This document shows, piece by piece, positions 1 to 5,334 of a stretch of 10,437 nt of DNA. The stretch comes from CAYHZL01 sp964361075. Its GTDB lineage: Bacteria > Bacteroidota > Ignavibacteria > UBA10030 > UBA8401. The first letter of the stretch is position 1, and each line of letters starts with the position of its first letter. The stretch is taken from the NCBI GenBank assembly GCA_964361075.1, contig CAYHZL010000127.1:1-10437 (forward strand). Direction: 5' to 3'. Position numbers and translations under genes: made by a program. The notes beneath the pieces were generated by a model, which did no database searches, was not told the origin of the DNA, and worked only from the letters and a program-made list of their open reading frames with translations.

Positions 1-233
1 TAATGCCGAAAGTGTTTTCCGGTTCCATGAGCATCGTTGGTCGTGCGGATGGAAGTGCTTTACACACCGAAATATTTCTTGGCAAACAGGGCATCACAGG
101 TGTAGTGCAAATACACAGCGATAAAAATTTAACTGAAGAAGAAAAAGAACAGTACGAATTGTATTACGCAAAAAATCAATCGTTACTGCTCGATATTGAA
201 ATTGTATTGAAAACACTGCAACGCGTCGTATAG
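1..233 (+). CDS. Bacterial sugar transferase (undecaprenyl-phosphate sugar-phosphate transferase family), C-terminal end only
   Basis: The reading frame is already open at the window edge and ends at TAG 231-233; the ATG at position 3 is internal, not a start. The roughly 76 visible residues match the C-terminal part of the bacterial sugar transferase family (Pfam Bac_transf, PF02397): a SMSIVGR segment where the family usually has GDMSLVGPR, then GKQGITGVVQI in place of KPGITGLWQV, then a charged stretch and the closing YYAKNQSLLLDIEIVLKT segment. Family members move a sugar phosphate from a nucleotide sugar to undecaprenyl phosphate at the inner membrane, starting O-antigen or exopolysaccharide units. 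The VGR without the usual PRPE suggests a divergent subfamily, possibly the type fused to an N-terminal glycosyltransferase, but that part lies outside the window. A polysaccharide flippase lies 2.5 kb downstream, which fits an envelope-sugar role. Family assignment is fairly sure; the substrate is unknown. Confidence 0.8.
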   Translation, partial: MPKVFSGSMSIVGRADGSALHTEIFLGKQGITGVVQIHSDKNLTEEEKEQYELYYAKNQSLLLDIEIVLKTLQRVV

Positions 234-269
234 TCATATAATAACGCAGAGGAAACGCAGGAGATTATT

Positions 270-1220
270 ATGGCAAAAGTTATTTTAGATTTTGAAAGAC
301 CAATTTACGAATTAGAACAGAAGATCGAAGAGATGCGCAAGCTTTCGGACAGTCTCGATATTTCCAGTGAAATTTCCATGCTCGAAAAAAAAGTCAGCCA
401 GCTTCGCGAAAATATTTTTTCCAATCTTACTCGATGGCAGCGCGTGCAATTAGCGCGGCATCCGGAACGTCCGTACACGCTCGACTACATTCAGTTTATG
501 ACAACGGATTTCATCGAACTCCACGGCGATCGTGCATTTGGTGATGATAAATCTATAGTCGGCGGATTTGCAAAGTTGGATGGACAGTCGGTGATGATTA
601 TCGGACAACAAAAAGGACGCGACACGAAATCGAATGTGTATCGTAATTTTGGTATGCCGCAACCGGAAGGGTATCGAAAAGCACTTCGTCTGATGAAGCT
701 CGCTGAAAAATTTAACAAACCAATTATTACCATGCTCGATACGCCGGGTGCGTATCCGGGAATTGAAGCAGAAGAGCGCGGACAAGCAGAAGCAATCGCA
801 CGCAATCTTTTTGAAATGTCGCGCATGCGTGTGCCGATTATTGTTGTCATCATCGGCGAAGGTGCAAGCGGCGGTGCGTTGGGAATTGGTGTTGGCGATA
901 GAATGTTGATGTTGGAAAATACATGGTACTCTGTTATTGCGCCGGAATCGTGTTCCAGTATTTTGTGGAAGAGCTGGGAATTTAAAGAGCAAGCGGCAGA
1001 AGCGTTGAAGTTGACTGCGCCGGATTTGCTTGAGCAAAAAATTATTGACAGCATTGTCCCTGAACCGCCCGGCGGCGCACATCGCAATCCGCAGCAAGCA
1101 GCAATGATTTTGAAAGACACATTGCTTGCTGAATTGAAAACGTTGCAAAGAATTAAACCAGAAAAATTATTCGAACGTCGTATCGAAAAATTTGGCAAGA
1201 TGGGCGCATGGAATGAGTGA
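270..1220 (+). CDS. accA: Acetyl-CoA carboxylase, carboxyltransferase subunit alpha
   Basis: The product is the alpha subunit of the cytoplasmic acetyl-CoA carboxylase carboxyltransferase (with AccD, encoded elsewhere), which transfers the carboxyl group from biotin-BCCP to acetyl-CoA to give malonyl-CoA for fatty-acid synthesis. At 316 residues it has the usual length. An N-terminal helical region (about 1-60) is followed by [11 protein letters not shown] (64-74), [11 protein letters not shown] (83-93), the oxyanion-loop-type DTPGAYPG (157-164) and GEGASGGA (196-203), then [11 protein letters not shown] (223-233) and the [11 protein letters not shown] segment (264-274), all typical of AccA. 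The start is supported by AGGAG at 259-263, six bases before ATG. The stop TGA overlaps the possible ATG at 1213 of the next gene, so the genes are probably co-transcribed. Identification is very secure. Confidence 0.98.
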   Translation: MAKVILDFERPIYELEQKIEEMRKLSDSLDISSEISMLEKKVSQLRENIFSNLTRWQRVQLARHPERPYTLDYIQFMTTDFIELHGDRAFGDDKSIVGGFAKLDGQSVMIIGQQKGRDTKSNVYRNFGMPQPEGYRKALRLMKLAEKFNKPIITMLDTPGAYPGIEAEERGQAEAIARNLFEMSRMRVPIIVVIIGEGASGGALGIGVGDRMLMLENTWYSVIAPESCSSILWKSWEFKEQAAEALKLTAPDLLEQKIIDSIVPEPPGGAHRNPQQAAMILKDTLLAELKTLQRIKPEKLFERRIEKFGKMGAWNE

Positions 1221-1658
1221 GAAGATGGTGAGCCACCTGTCGGCAATTCGTGTGCGCTATGCTGATACCGATGCAATGAAGTGAGCGAAGCCATCCCTTT
1301 GGGATTCGTGTATCATGGAAAGTATCTCGAATACTTCGAACAATCTCGTACCGATTTATTGCGCGGACTTGGTTTACCATATTCGAAAATAGAGGCGATG
1401 GGAATTTTCATCGTAGTGCTCGAAGCACATCTTCAGTATAAACGGTCTGCGCGGTACGATGATGTGTTGATTGTGAAAGCAATGGTGAAAGAAATGCCGG
1501 GAGTAAAATTTCGTATTGAGTATGAAGCAATGCGCGAAGGTGAAACAGAAATAATGGTGGAAGGATACACGACCCATGGATTTCTCAATGCACACACAGG
1601 CAAGCCAACGCGTCCGCCTAAAGAATTTTTAGATGTCATGTTGAAACAATTACAATAA
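1213..1658 (+). pseudogene. YbgC/4HBT-family acyl-CoA thioesterase, split by a 23-bp frameshifting insertion
   Basis: Two frames together encode one hotdog-fold thioesterase. The first part starts at ATG 1213 or, more likely from family length, ATG 1225. It reads into IRVRYADTDAM and meets TGA at 1282-1284. The rest lies in the +2-shifted frame: GFVYHGKYLEYFEQ from 1302, through to TAA 1656-1658. Removing 1279-1301 joins them as DTDAM-GFVYHG, exactly the family's DTDxxGxVYH signature holding the catalytic Asp. An open frame from GTG 1281 gives 125 residues but has no visible Shine-Dalgarno sequence and lacks the catalytic Asp. YbgC-like enzymes hydrolyse short or medium acyl-CoA thioesters in the cytoplasm and are often linked to lipid metabolism, in keeping with accA just upstream. 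The remainder is well preserved (core about 118 residues, no other stops), so the break is recent, a sequencing or assembly error, or bypassed. Family is sure; functional state is not. Confidence 0.85.
1279..1301. repeat. 23-bp insertion inside the thioesterase gene, possible short dispersed repeat fragment
   Basis: These bases lie between the codons for DTDAM and GFVYHG, where relatives have no extra residues. They are the only obstacle to an intact thioesterase frame. The exact edges are ambiguous by two bases because TG occurs at both ends. It carries TCCCTTTGGGA at its right edge, a small inverted repeat. Read from memory, GAAGTGAGCGAAGCCATCCC resembles the GCGAAGCAATCC-type short palindromic repeats scattered through many bacterial genomes. 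No second copy is visible in this window, so the repeat origin is inference. Confidence 0.4.
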
Positions 1659-1662
1659 TGTT

Positions 1663-1827
1663 ATGATCAAAAAAGAACTTCTCGATATTCTCTGCTGTCC
1701 GAAATGCAAAGGCGATGTAGAATATAAACCCGAAGAGAACAAACTCATCTGCAAAAACTGTAAACAACAGTACGACGTGAAAGATGATATACCTATCATG
1801 CTGGTTGAACAAGAACAGAAACAATGA
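1663..1827 (+). CDS. Trm112-like (UPF0434/YcaR-type) small zinc-binding protein
   Basis: This 54-residue frame starts at ATG 1663, four bases after the thioesterase stop, and ends at TGA 1825-1827, overlapping the nadC start as ATGA. It begins MIKKELLDILCCPKCKG and carries a zinc-ribbon pattern: Cys11/Cys12, Cys15, then Cys30 and Cys33 in ICKNC. The end has the DDIPIML signature (41-47), seen in Trm112p-domain proteins (Pfam PF03966). Eukaryotic and archaeal Trm112 activates several methyltransferases that modify tRNA, rRNA or release factors; the bacterial short forms have no well-settled role. The translational overlap implies co-expression with nadC, but no functional link to NAD synthesis can be claimed. 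Family assignment is fairly sure from the Cys pattern and the IP motif; function is open. Confidence 0.88.
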   Translation: MIKKELLDILCCPKCKGDVEYKPEENKLICKNCKQQYDVKDDIPIMLVEQEQKQ

Positions 1828-2684
1828 GCGCAAGTATTTATCACGATAGTAAAATCAGCCGTCTCATCGAACAGGCATTGTTTGAAGATATTGGTTTTGG
1901 TGATTTAACAAGTGAGTCGCTTATTCCGGAAGAGCAGCAAAGCCGTGCCATCTTGCTGGCAAAGGAGAATGGCATACTTTCAGGAATTGAATTAGTAAAA
2001 ATTATTTTCAGCACGGTTGATGGTGCCGTAACATGCGAAGCAGATTATGCTGACGGTGCAATGTTTTCTGCCGGCAGTGTGATTGCAGAAATTAACGGAC
2101 CGACGCGAAGTATTTTATTGGGTGAACGTGTTGCATTAAATTTTCTTCAACGCATGTCCGGCATTGCAACACTGACGCATAAATTTATACACGCAGTTGC
2201 CGGCACAAAAGCGAAAATTACCGATACGCGCAAAACAGTTCCCGGACTTCGCATGTTGGATAAACAAGCAGTGTTGGATGGCGGCGGTGTGAATCATCGC
2301 TTCGGTCTTGATCAAATGATTTTAATAAAAGATAATCACATTGCAGCGGCAGGAAGTATTTCGAACGCCATCAAAAAATGCAAAGCGCATCTTTCTGGAA
2401 ATAATATTGACGTGAAGATTGAAGTTGAAACAACTTCTCTTGAACAAGTAAAAGATGCACTCGCCATCGGCGGAGTTGATAGAATCATGCTCGATAATTT
2501 TTCGCTTGATGCAATGCGCGAAGCAGTGCAATGTATTAATCACAACGTTGAAGTGGAAGCATCCGGCGGCGTGAACTTGCAAACAGTGCGAGCGATTGCT
2601 GAAACCGGTGTTGATTTTATTTCCGTCGGTGCGCTCACACATTCCCCCAGAGCGCTCGATATTTCTCTCGAACTCCAACCCTAA
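1824..2684 (+). CDS. nadC: Nicotinate-nucleotide pyrophosphorylase (carboxylating), quinolinate phosphoribosyltransferase
   Basis: The enzyme converts quinolinate and PRPP to nicotinate mononucleotide, CO2 and pyrophosphate, the third step of de novo NAD synthesis in the cytoplasm. It is 286 residues, normal for NadC. The N-terminal part has EDIGFGDLTS (21-30), AKENGILSGIE (46-56) and the helix LNFLQRMSGIAT (105-116). The barrel carries the phosphate- and quinolinate-binding DTRKTVPGLR (134-143), GGGVNHR (153-159), LIKDNH (167-172), the IEVET strand (199-203), IMLDNF (221-226) and EASGGV (245-250). The ATG at 1824 overlaps the preceding TGA (ATGA), indicating translational coupling. NadA and NadB are not in the window. 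The flippase start follows five bases after the TAA. Identification is very secure. Confidence 0.98.
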   Translation: MSASIYHDSKISRLIEQALFEDIGFGDLTSESLIPEEQQSRAILLAKENGILSGIELVKIIFSTVDGAVTCEADYADGAMFSAGSVIAEINGPTRSILLGERVALNFLQRMSGIATLTHKFIHAVAGTKAKITDTRKTVPGLRMLDKQAVLDGGGVNHRFGLDQMILIKDNHIAAAGSISNAIKKCKAHLSGNNIDVKIEVETTSLEQVKDALAIGGVDRIMLDNFSLDAMREAVQCINHNVEVEASGGVNLQTVRAIAETGVDFISVGALTHSPRALDISLELQP

Positions 2685-2689
2685 ATTAC

Positions 2690-4138
2690 ATGTTCTCACA
2701 GATAAAGCGGCTTGGTACTGATACAGCCATTTACGGCGTCAGCACTGTGTTTGGCCGCTTATTAAATTTTCTTCTCGTTCCGTTCTACACAAATGTCTTG
2801 ATGCCAAGCGAGTACGGAACTGTTTCGTATGCCTATTCGCTGATTGCGTTTTTCAATATTGTGTACGCGCTCGGAATGGAATCCGCTTTTTTTAAGTACG
2901 CTTCATCGCAAGAGCTTGGCGATGAGAAAGAAAATTTCAGCACGCCGTTTACTGCGATTGTTCTCACTTCGATATTTTTTTCTGTTCTGCTCAGCTTGAA
3001 TGCACAATCGATTGCAGGGATGATACAAATTCCTGTTCACGGTGAATTTATTTTGTATTGTTCGGCGGCGATGCTTGCACTGGATGCAGTAACAAATATT
3101 CCGTTTGCATTGCTGCGACGTCAGCGGAAAGCAAAACGATTTGCCGCGATCAAAGTTGCTAACATTGTTATTAATGTCGGGATGAATTTATATTTACTGC
3201 TCGGCAGACAGATGGGAGTGAAGGGAATTTTTATCAGCGGCGTTGTTGCATCGGGTGCAACGGTAGTGATGTTGTTACCAACTATTGTACACAATTTCCG
3301 CCCGCGCATTCACACGAAATTATTGCACGAGTTGCTGCGGTACGGTATTCCTACAATTCCGGCAGGCGTTGCTTCTATTATAGTGCAAGTCGCCGACAGG
3401 CCAATTATGATGAAACTTACCGACAGCGCGACGGTTGGAATTTATCAGGCAAATTACAAGCTCGGCATTTTTATGATGCTCATCGTTTCGATGTTCGAGT
3501 ATGCGTGGCGTCCGTTTTTCTTTTCCGTTGCGAAAGAAGAAAACGCAAAACAAATTTTCTCCCGTGTATTGACGTACTTTGTTTTTGTTGCGCTGTTTGT
3601 TTTTCTCGTGCTCACATTTTTTATTGATGATCTTGTCAAACTCAGCATCTTCGGTCGGCATATCATTCACCCTAATTTTTGGAGCGGCTTGTATATCGTG
3701 CCGATTGTGTTACTCGGATATGTTTTTCTCGGCATTGCAACAAATCTTTCCGCAGGATTGTACATCGAAAAGAGAACATCGCTCACGCCCATCAGCACGT
3801 TTGTTGCGGCGGTAGTGAATGTTGCAGCCAATTATTTTTTGATACCGCTGTATGGCATTGCCGGCGCGGCATGGGCAACACTGCTTGCATACTTTGCGAT
3901 GGCAATTACCGCATACATCACAACACACAAAGTATATCCCATCAGATATGAATGGGGAAGAGTAGCGTTGCTTGCTGTAATTTCATTTGTGTTGACAGTG
4001 CTCTTTTATTTTGTTGCAATGCACTCTACGATTGAAAAATTATTTTTACTGATCTGTTTTCCGTTGTTGCTTTTTGTTTTCAAGTTTTTCAGAACAGAGG
4101 AAATAGAAAAAGTGAAACAAATATTTCATCGCCAATAA
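2690..4138 (+). CDS. Polysaccharide/lipid-linked oligosaccharide flippase, Wzx-like (MATE/MOP superfamily)
   Basis: This is a 482-residue, very hydrophobic inner-membrane protein with about 12-14 predicted membrane spans by eye, no signal peptide and short basic loops such as LLRRQRKAKR (141-150). The N-terminus DTAIYGVSTVFGRLLNFLLVP and the following SEYGTVSYAYSL segment are typical of Polysacc_synt proteins (Pfam PF01943), with a Polysacc_synt_C-like second half (NYFLIPLYGIAGAAWATL around 380-400). Relatives flip undecaprenyl-linked sugar units from the cytoplasmic to the periplasmic face for O-antigen or capsule assembly. Its start lies five bases after nadC, with no clear Shine-Dalgarno sequence, so expression probably depends on the upstream operon. 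The nearest sugar gene is the transferase at the window's left edge. A MurJ or exporter role cannot be excluded; the sugar substrate cannot be read from the sequence. Confidence 0.88.
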   Translation: MFSQIKRLGTDTAIYGVSTVFGRLLNFLLVPFYTNVLMPSEYGTVSYAYSLIAFFNIVYALGMESAFFKYASSQELGDEKENFSTPFTAIVLTSIFFSVLLSLNAQSIAGMIQIPVHGEFILYCSAAMLALDAVTNIPFALLRRQRKAKRFAAIKVANIVINVGMNLYLLLGRQMGVKGIFISGVVASGATVVMLLPTIVHNFRPRIHTKLLHELLRYGIPTIPAGVASIIVQVADRPIMMKLTDSATVGIYQANYKLGIFMMLIVSMFEYAWRPFFFSVAKEENAKQIFSRVLTYFVFVALFVFLVLTFFIDDLVKLSIFGRHIIHPNFWSGLYIVPIVLLGYVFLGIATNLSAGLYIEKRTSLTPISTFVAAVVNVAANYFLIPLYGIAGAAWATLLAYFAMAITAYITTHKVYPIRYEWGRVALLAVISFVLTVLFYFVAMHSTIEKLFLLICFPLLLFVFKFFRTEEIEKVKQIFHRQ

Positions 4139-4142
4139 GTTC

Positions 4143-4171
4143 TTGACATCGCAGAAGTGGTGTTGTATATT
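4143..4171 (+). promoter_or_regulatory. Sigma-70-type promoter upstream of the first cobalamin riboswitch
   Basis: A perfect -35 box TTGACA (4143-4148) and a -10 box TATATT (4166-4171, five of six consensus bases) are separated by exactly 17 bases. The promoter starts five bases after the flippase stop and sits about 30 bases before riboswitch stem P1, so transcription would begin near 4178 and make the leader. This is the best promoter match in the window. The housekeeping-type boxes differ from the TAnnTTTG motif known for Bacteroidia. Confidence 0.8.
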
Positions 4172-4200
4172 AATCGCAAGAAATTAGTTCTTTGCTAGTT

Positions 4201-4357
4201 CAATTATGGTGTGGCGCCTATGGCGCCATGAAAATGGGAATTCCGTAATTCACGTGTAAAAAAAATCGGAAGCTGACCCGCAACTGTATTGGCGCATCAA
4301 CGCCAGAGCCAGGAGACCTGCCATAATTGTTGTTGTATCGCCCTCGCGGAAAGGGGC
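4201..4357 (+). ncRNA. Cobalamin (adenosylcobalamin-type) riboswitch 1, controlling the DUF6580 gene
   Basis: The aptamer is closed by a perfect 9-bp P1 stem, CAATTATGG 4201-4209 with CCATAATTG 4321-4329. Inside are the expected parts in order: GGTGTGGCGCC...GGCGCCATGAAAATGGGAATTCCGT (from 4208), the GACCCGCAACTGTA loop (4275-4288) and the B12 box AGCCAGGAGACCTGCC (4307-4322). After P1 comes a small hairpin, GCCCT 4340-4344 with GGGGC 4353-4357, whose loop holds GCGG (4346-4349). This is complementary to CCGC (4278-4281) in the L5 loop, matching the known L5-L13 kissing interaction of this class. An intrinsic terminator follows at 4391, so B12 binding is expected to stop transcription before the downstream membrane-protein gene. 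The class is not in doubt; the switching detail is inference. Confidence 0.95.
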
Positions 4358-4390
4358 AGATAGAAACAAGATGAATACTCTTATTTTTAT

Positions 4391-4430
4391 ATGCCCAATT
4401 TTCCAAAGCGAAGATTGGGCATTTTTATTT
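4391..4430 (+). terminator. Intrinsic terminator, expression platform of riboswitch 1
   Basis: TGCCCAAT (4392-4399) pairs with ATTGGGCA (4414-4421). The stem extends outwards by A4391-T4422 and inwards by TTTC (4400-4403) with GAAG (4410-4413), leaving a six-base loop. A T-rich run follows directly (4422-4432). It lies between the aptamer and the start of the gene at 4457, so it is an attenuator rather than an end-of-operon terminator. Its 5' arm TGCCC could also pair with GGGCA at 4354-4358 in the preceding hairpin, which would give an antiterminator. Confidence 0.88.
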
Positions 4431-4456
4431 TTCAACTTTATTAAAGGAGATTTCCC

Positions 4457-4981
4457 ATGAACACTTCTTCATTTATGAAATACGCATTAGCATTTGTTCT
4501 TATTTTGGCGGCGTCGCTTTCGCGCATGCTTCCGCATCCGCTCAACTTTACACCGCTTGCAGCGATTGCATTATTTGGCGGTGTGTATTTCGATAAAAAA
4601 TTTGCGATCATCGTACCGTTGGCAGCGTTACTCATCAGCGATTATTTTATCGGTTTTTATGGCAGCATGTATTGGGTGTACGGAAGCTTCGTGCTTATCG
4701 GTATCACCGGTATGATGTTGAAAAATCGAAAATCATTGGCGATGATTTTTGCAGGCACACTTTCAAGTTCCGTTCTCTTTTTTGTGATCACAAATTTTGG
4801 CGTGTGGTTCAGCGGAACGATGTACACCAAAACTTTTGAAGGATTAGCAACGTGCTACGTTGCAGCAATTCCATTTTTCCGTAACACACTTGCCGGAGAT
4901 GTTTTCTATGTTGCTGTATTGTTCGGCGTGTACGAGTTAGCATTGCGTTTTGTTTTGGAACGAAAAACCGTACATGTGTAA
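4457..4981 (+). CDS. Small integral membrane protein, DUF6580 type, B12-riboswitch controlled; candidate corrinoid-uptake component
   Basis: The 174-residue product has about five hydrophobic segments and almost no soluble domain. It carries conserved-looking blocks LSRMLPHPLNFTPLAAIALFGG (21-42; HP-NFTP core), LISDYFIG (59-66), TNFGVWFSGTMY (112-123) and CYVAAIPFFRNTLAGDVFY (133-151). I recognise these as the DUF6580 pattern, from memory. Its size and topology resemble substrate-binding S components of ECF transporters. The start is firm: AAAGGAG at 4443-4449 lies seven bases before ATG. A cobalamin riboswitch and attenuator precede it and a second riboswitch plus BtuB-like receptor follow, so it should be made when B12 is scarce. 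The context supports a role in moving B12, a precursor or cobalt across the inner membrane, but no biochemical role can be read from the sequence. No BtuF, BtuC or BtuD gene is in the window. Confidence 0.85.
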   Translation: MNTSSFMKYALAFVLILAASLSRMLPHPLNFTPLAAIALFGGVYFDKKFAIIVPLAALLISDYFIGFYGSMYWVYGSFVLIGITGMMLKNRKSLAMIFAGTLSSSVLFFVITNFGVWFSGTMYTKTFEGLATCYVAAIPFFRNTLAGDVFYVAVLFGVYELALRFVLERKTVHV

Positions 4982-4987
4982 TTGTTA

Positions 4988-5026
4988 AATACACCTTTGA
5001 GGTTTTAAAAATCTCAAAGATGTATT
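4988..5026. repeat. Imperfect palindrome after the DUF6580 gene, possible terminator or dispersed hairpin
   Basis: AATACACCTTTGAG (4988-5001) pairs with CTCAAAGATGTATT (5013-5026), with one C-A mismatch. Further inner pairs (GTTT with AAAT, one G-U) reduce the loop to three bases. It begins six bases after the TAA of the preceding gene. A T-run (5040-5045) follows only after 13 bases, so it is not a textbook intrinsic terminator. ACCTTTGAGG...CTCAAAG hairpins are familiar as intergenic repeats in Bacteroidota-like genomes, but that is recollection. Confidence 0.5.
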
Positions 5027-5050
5027 GTGATACTTGTTCTTTTTTATACA

Positions 5051-5214
5051 TGATGTTGGTGTGGCGCTATAAGCGCCATGAAAAGGGAATTCCGTGATCT
5101 CGCCTCTGACGTGAAAATCGGAAACTGTGCCCGCAACTGTAATGGCGCCATCGGCGCCAAAGTCAGGAGACCTGCCAATATCAGACTTACTATCACCTTC
5201 GTGGAACAAAGGTG
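5051..5214 (+). ncRNA. Cobalamin riboswitch 2, controlling the TonB-dependent receptor gene
   Basis: P1 is formed by TGATGTTGG (5051-5059) and CCAATATCA (5175-5183), nine pairs with one G-U. The core parts follow in order: GGTGTGGCGC...GCGCCATGAAAAGGGAATTCCGT, CCCGCAACTGTAATGGCGCC (from 5130) and the B12 box AGTCAGGAGACCTGCC (5161-5176). Downstream, CACCTT (5194-5199) pairs with AAGGTG (5209-5214). Its loop has GTGG (5201-5204), complementary with one G-U to CCGC (5131-5134), the expected L5-L13 kissing loop. A terminator at 5257 completes the off-switch ahead of the receptor gene. A possible -10 box TATACA (5045-5050) touches P1, but I see no matching -35 box, so this unit may be read from its own weak promoter or by read-through. 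Confidence 0.95.
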
Positions 5215-5256
5215 CATTGTATCGTTGCGAGTCTGTGTTTCTCGTTATTGTATTGT

Positions 5257-5296
5257 GCCCCAATTTTCTTTGTGAAGGTTGGGGCTTTTTTATTTT
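5257..5296 (+). terminator. Intrinsic terminator, expression platform of riboswitch 2
   Basis: GCCCCAA (5257-5263) pairs with TTGGGGC (5279-5285). The stem continues inwards through TTTTC (5264-5268) with GAAGG (5274-5278) using two G-U pairs, and a run of six T's follows (5286-5291). It closely resembles the terminator of riboswitch 1 (shared CCCAATTTTC...GAAG.TTGGG layout). It lies 50 bases upstream of the receptor ATG, so it acts as an attenuator. Confidence 0.88.
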
Positions 5297-5334
5297 AATT
5301 AAATATTTCAAAAACTATTAATGAAAGAATTACT

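Noticed and set aside
450..1294. Long minus-strand open frames opposite accA (232 and 267 codons)
   Set aside because: They lie wholly opposite a secure gene, overlap each other in different frames and show no family motif; they follow from accA's codon pattern.
1276..1304. Programmed translational bypass from ATG over the stop to TTG-GGA, as in phage T4 gene 60
   Set aside because: Take-off and landing codons (ATG, TTG) do not match and there is no supporting stem; a simple insertion is the more economical reading.
1281..1658. A thioesterase gene starting properly at GTG 1281
   Set aside because: There is no Shine-Dalgarno sequence, and the part with the catalytic Asp lies upstream in another frame. 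The true gene starts at 1213 or 1225 and is broken.
4179..4202. Direct repeat TTAGTTC/CTAGTTC in the riboswitch 1 leader
   Set aside because: It is only six shared bases, short and isolated; expected by chance in AT-rich leader sequence.
4982..5010. Promoter TTGTTA-N17-TTAAAA ahead of riboswitch 2
   Set aside because: The -10 matches only three of six bases and the boxes fall inside the palindrome.
4985..5321. Small open frames across riboswitch 2 on both strands
   Set aside because: The region is fully explained by aptamer and terminator structure, and the frames have no recognisable protein features.
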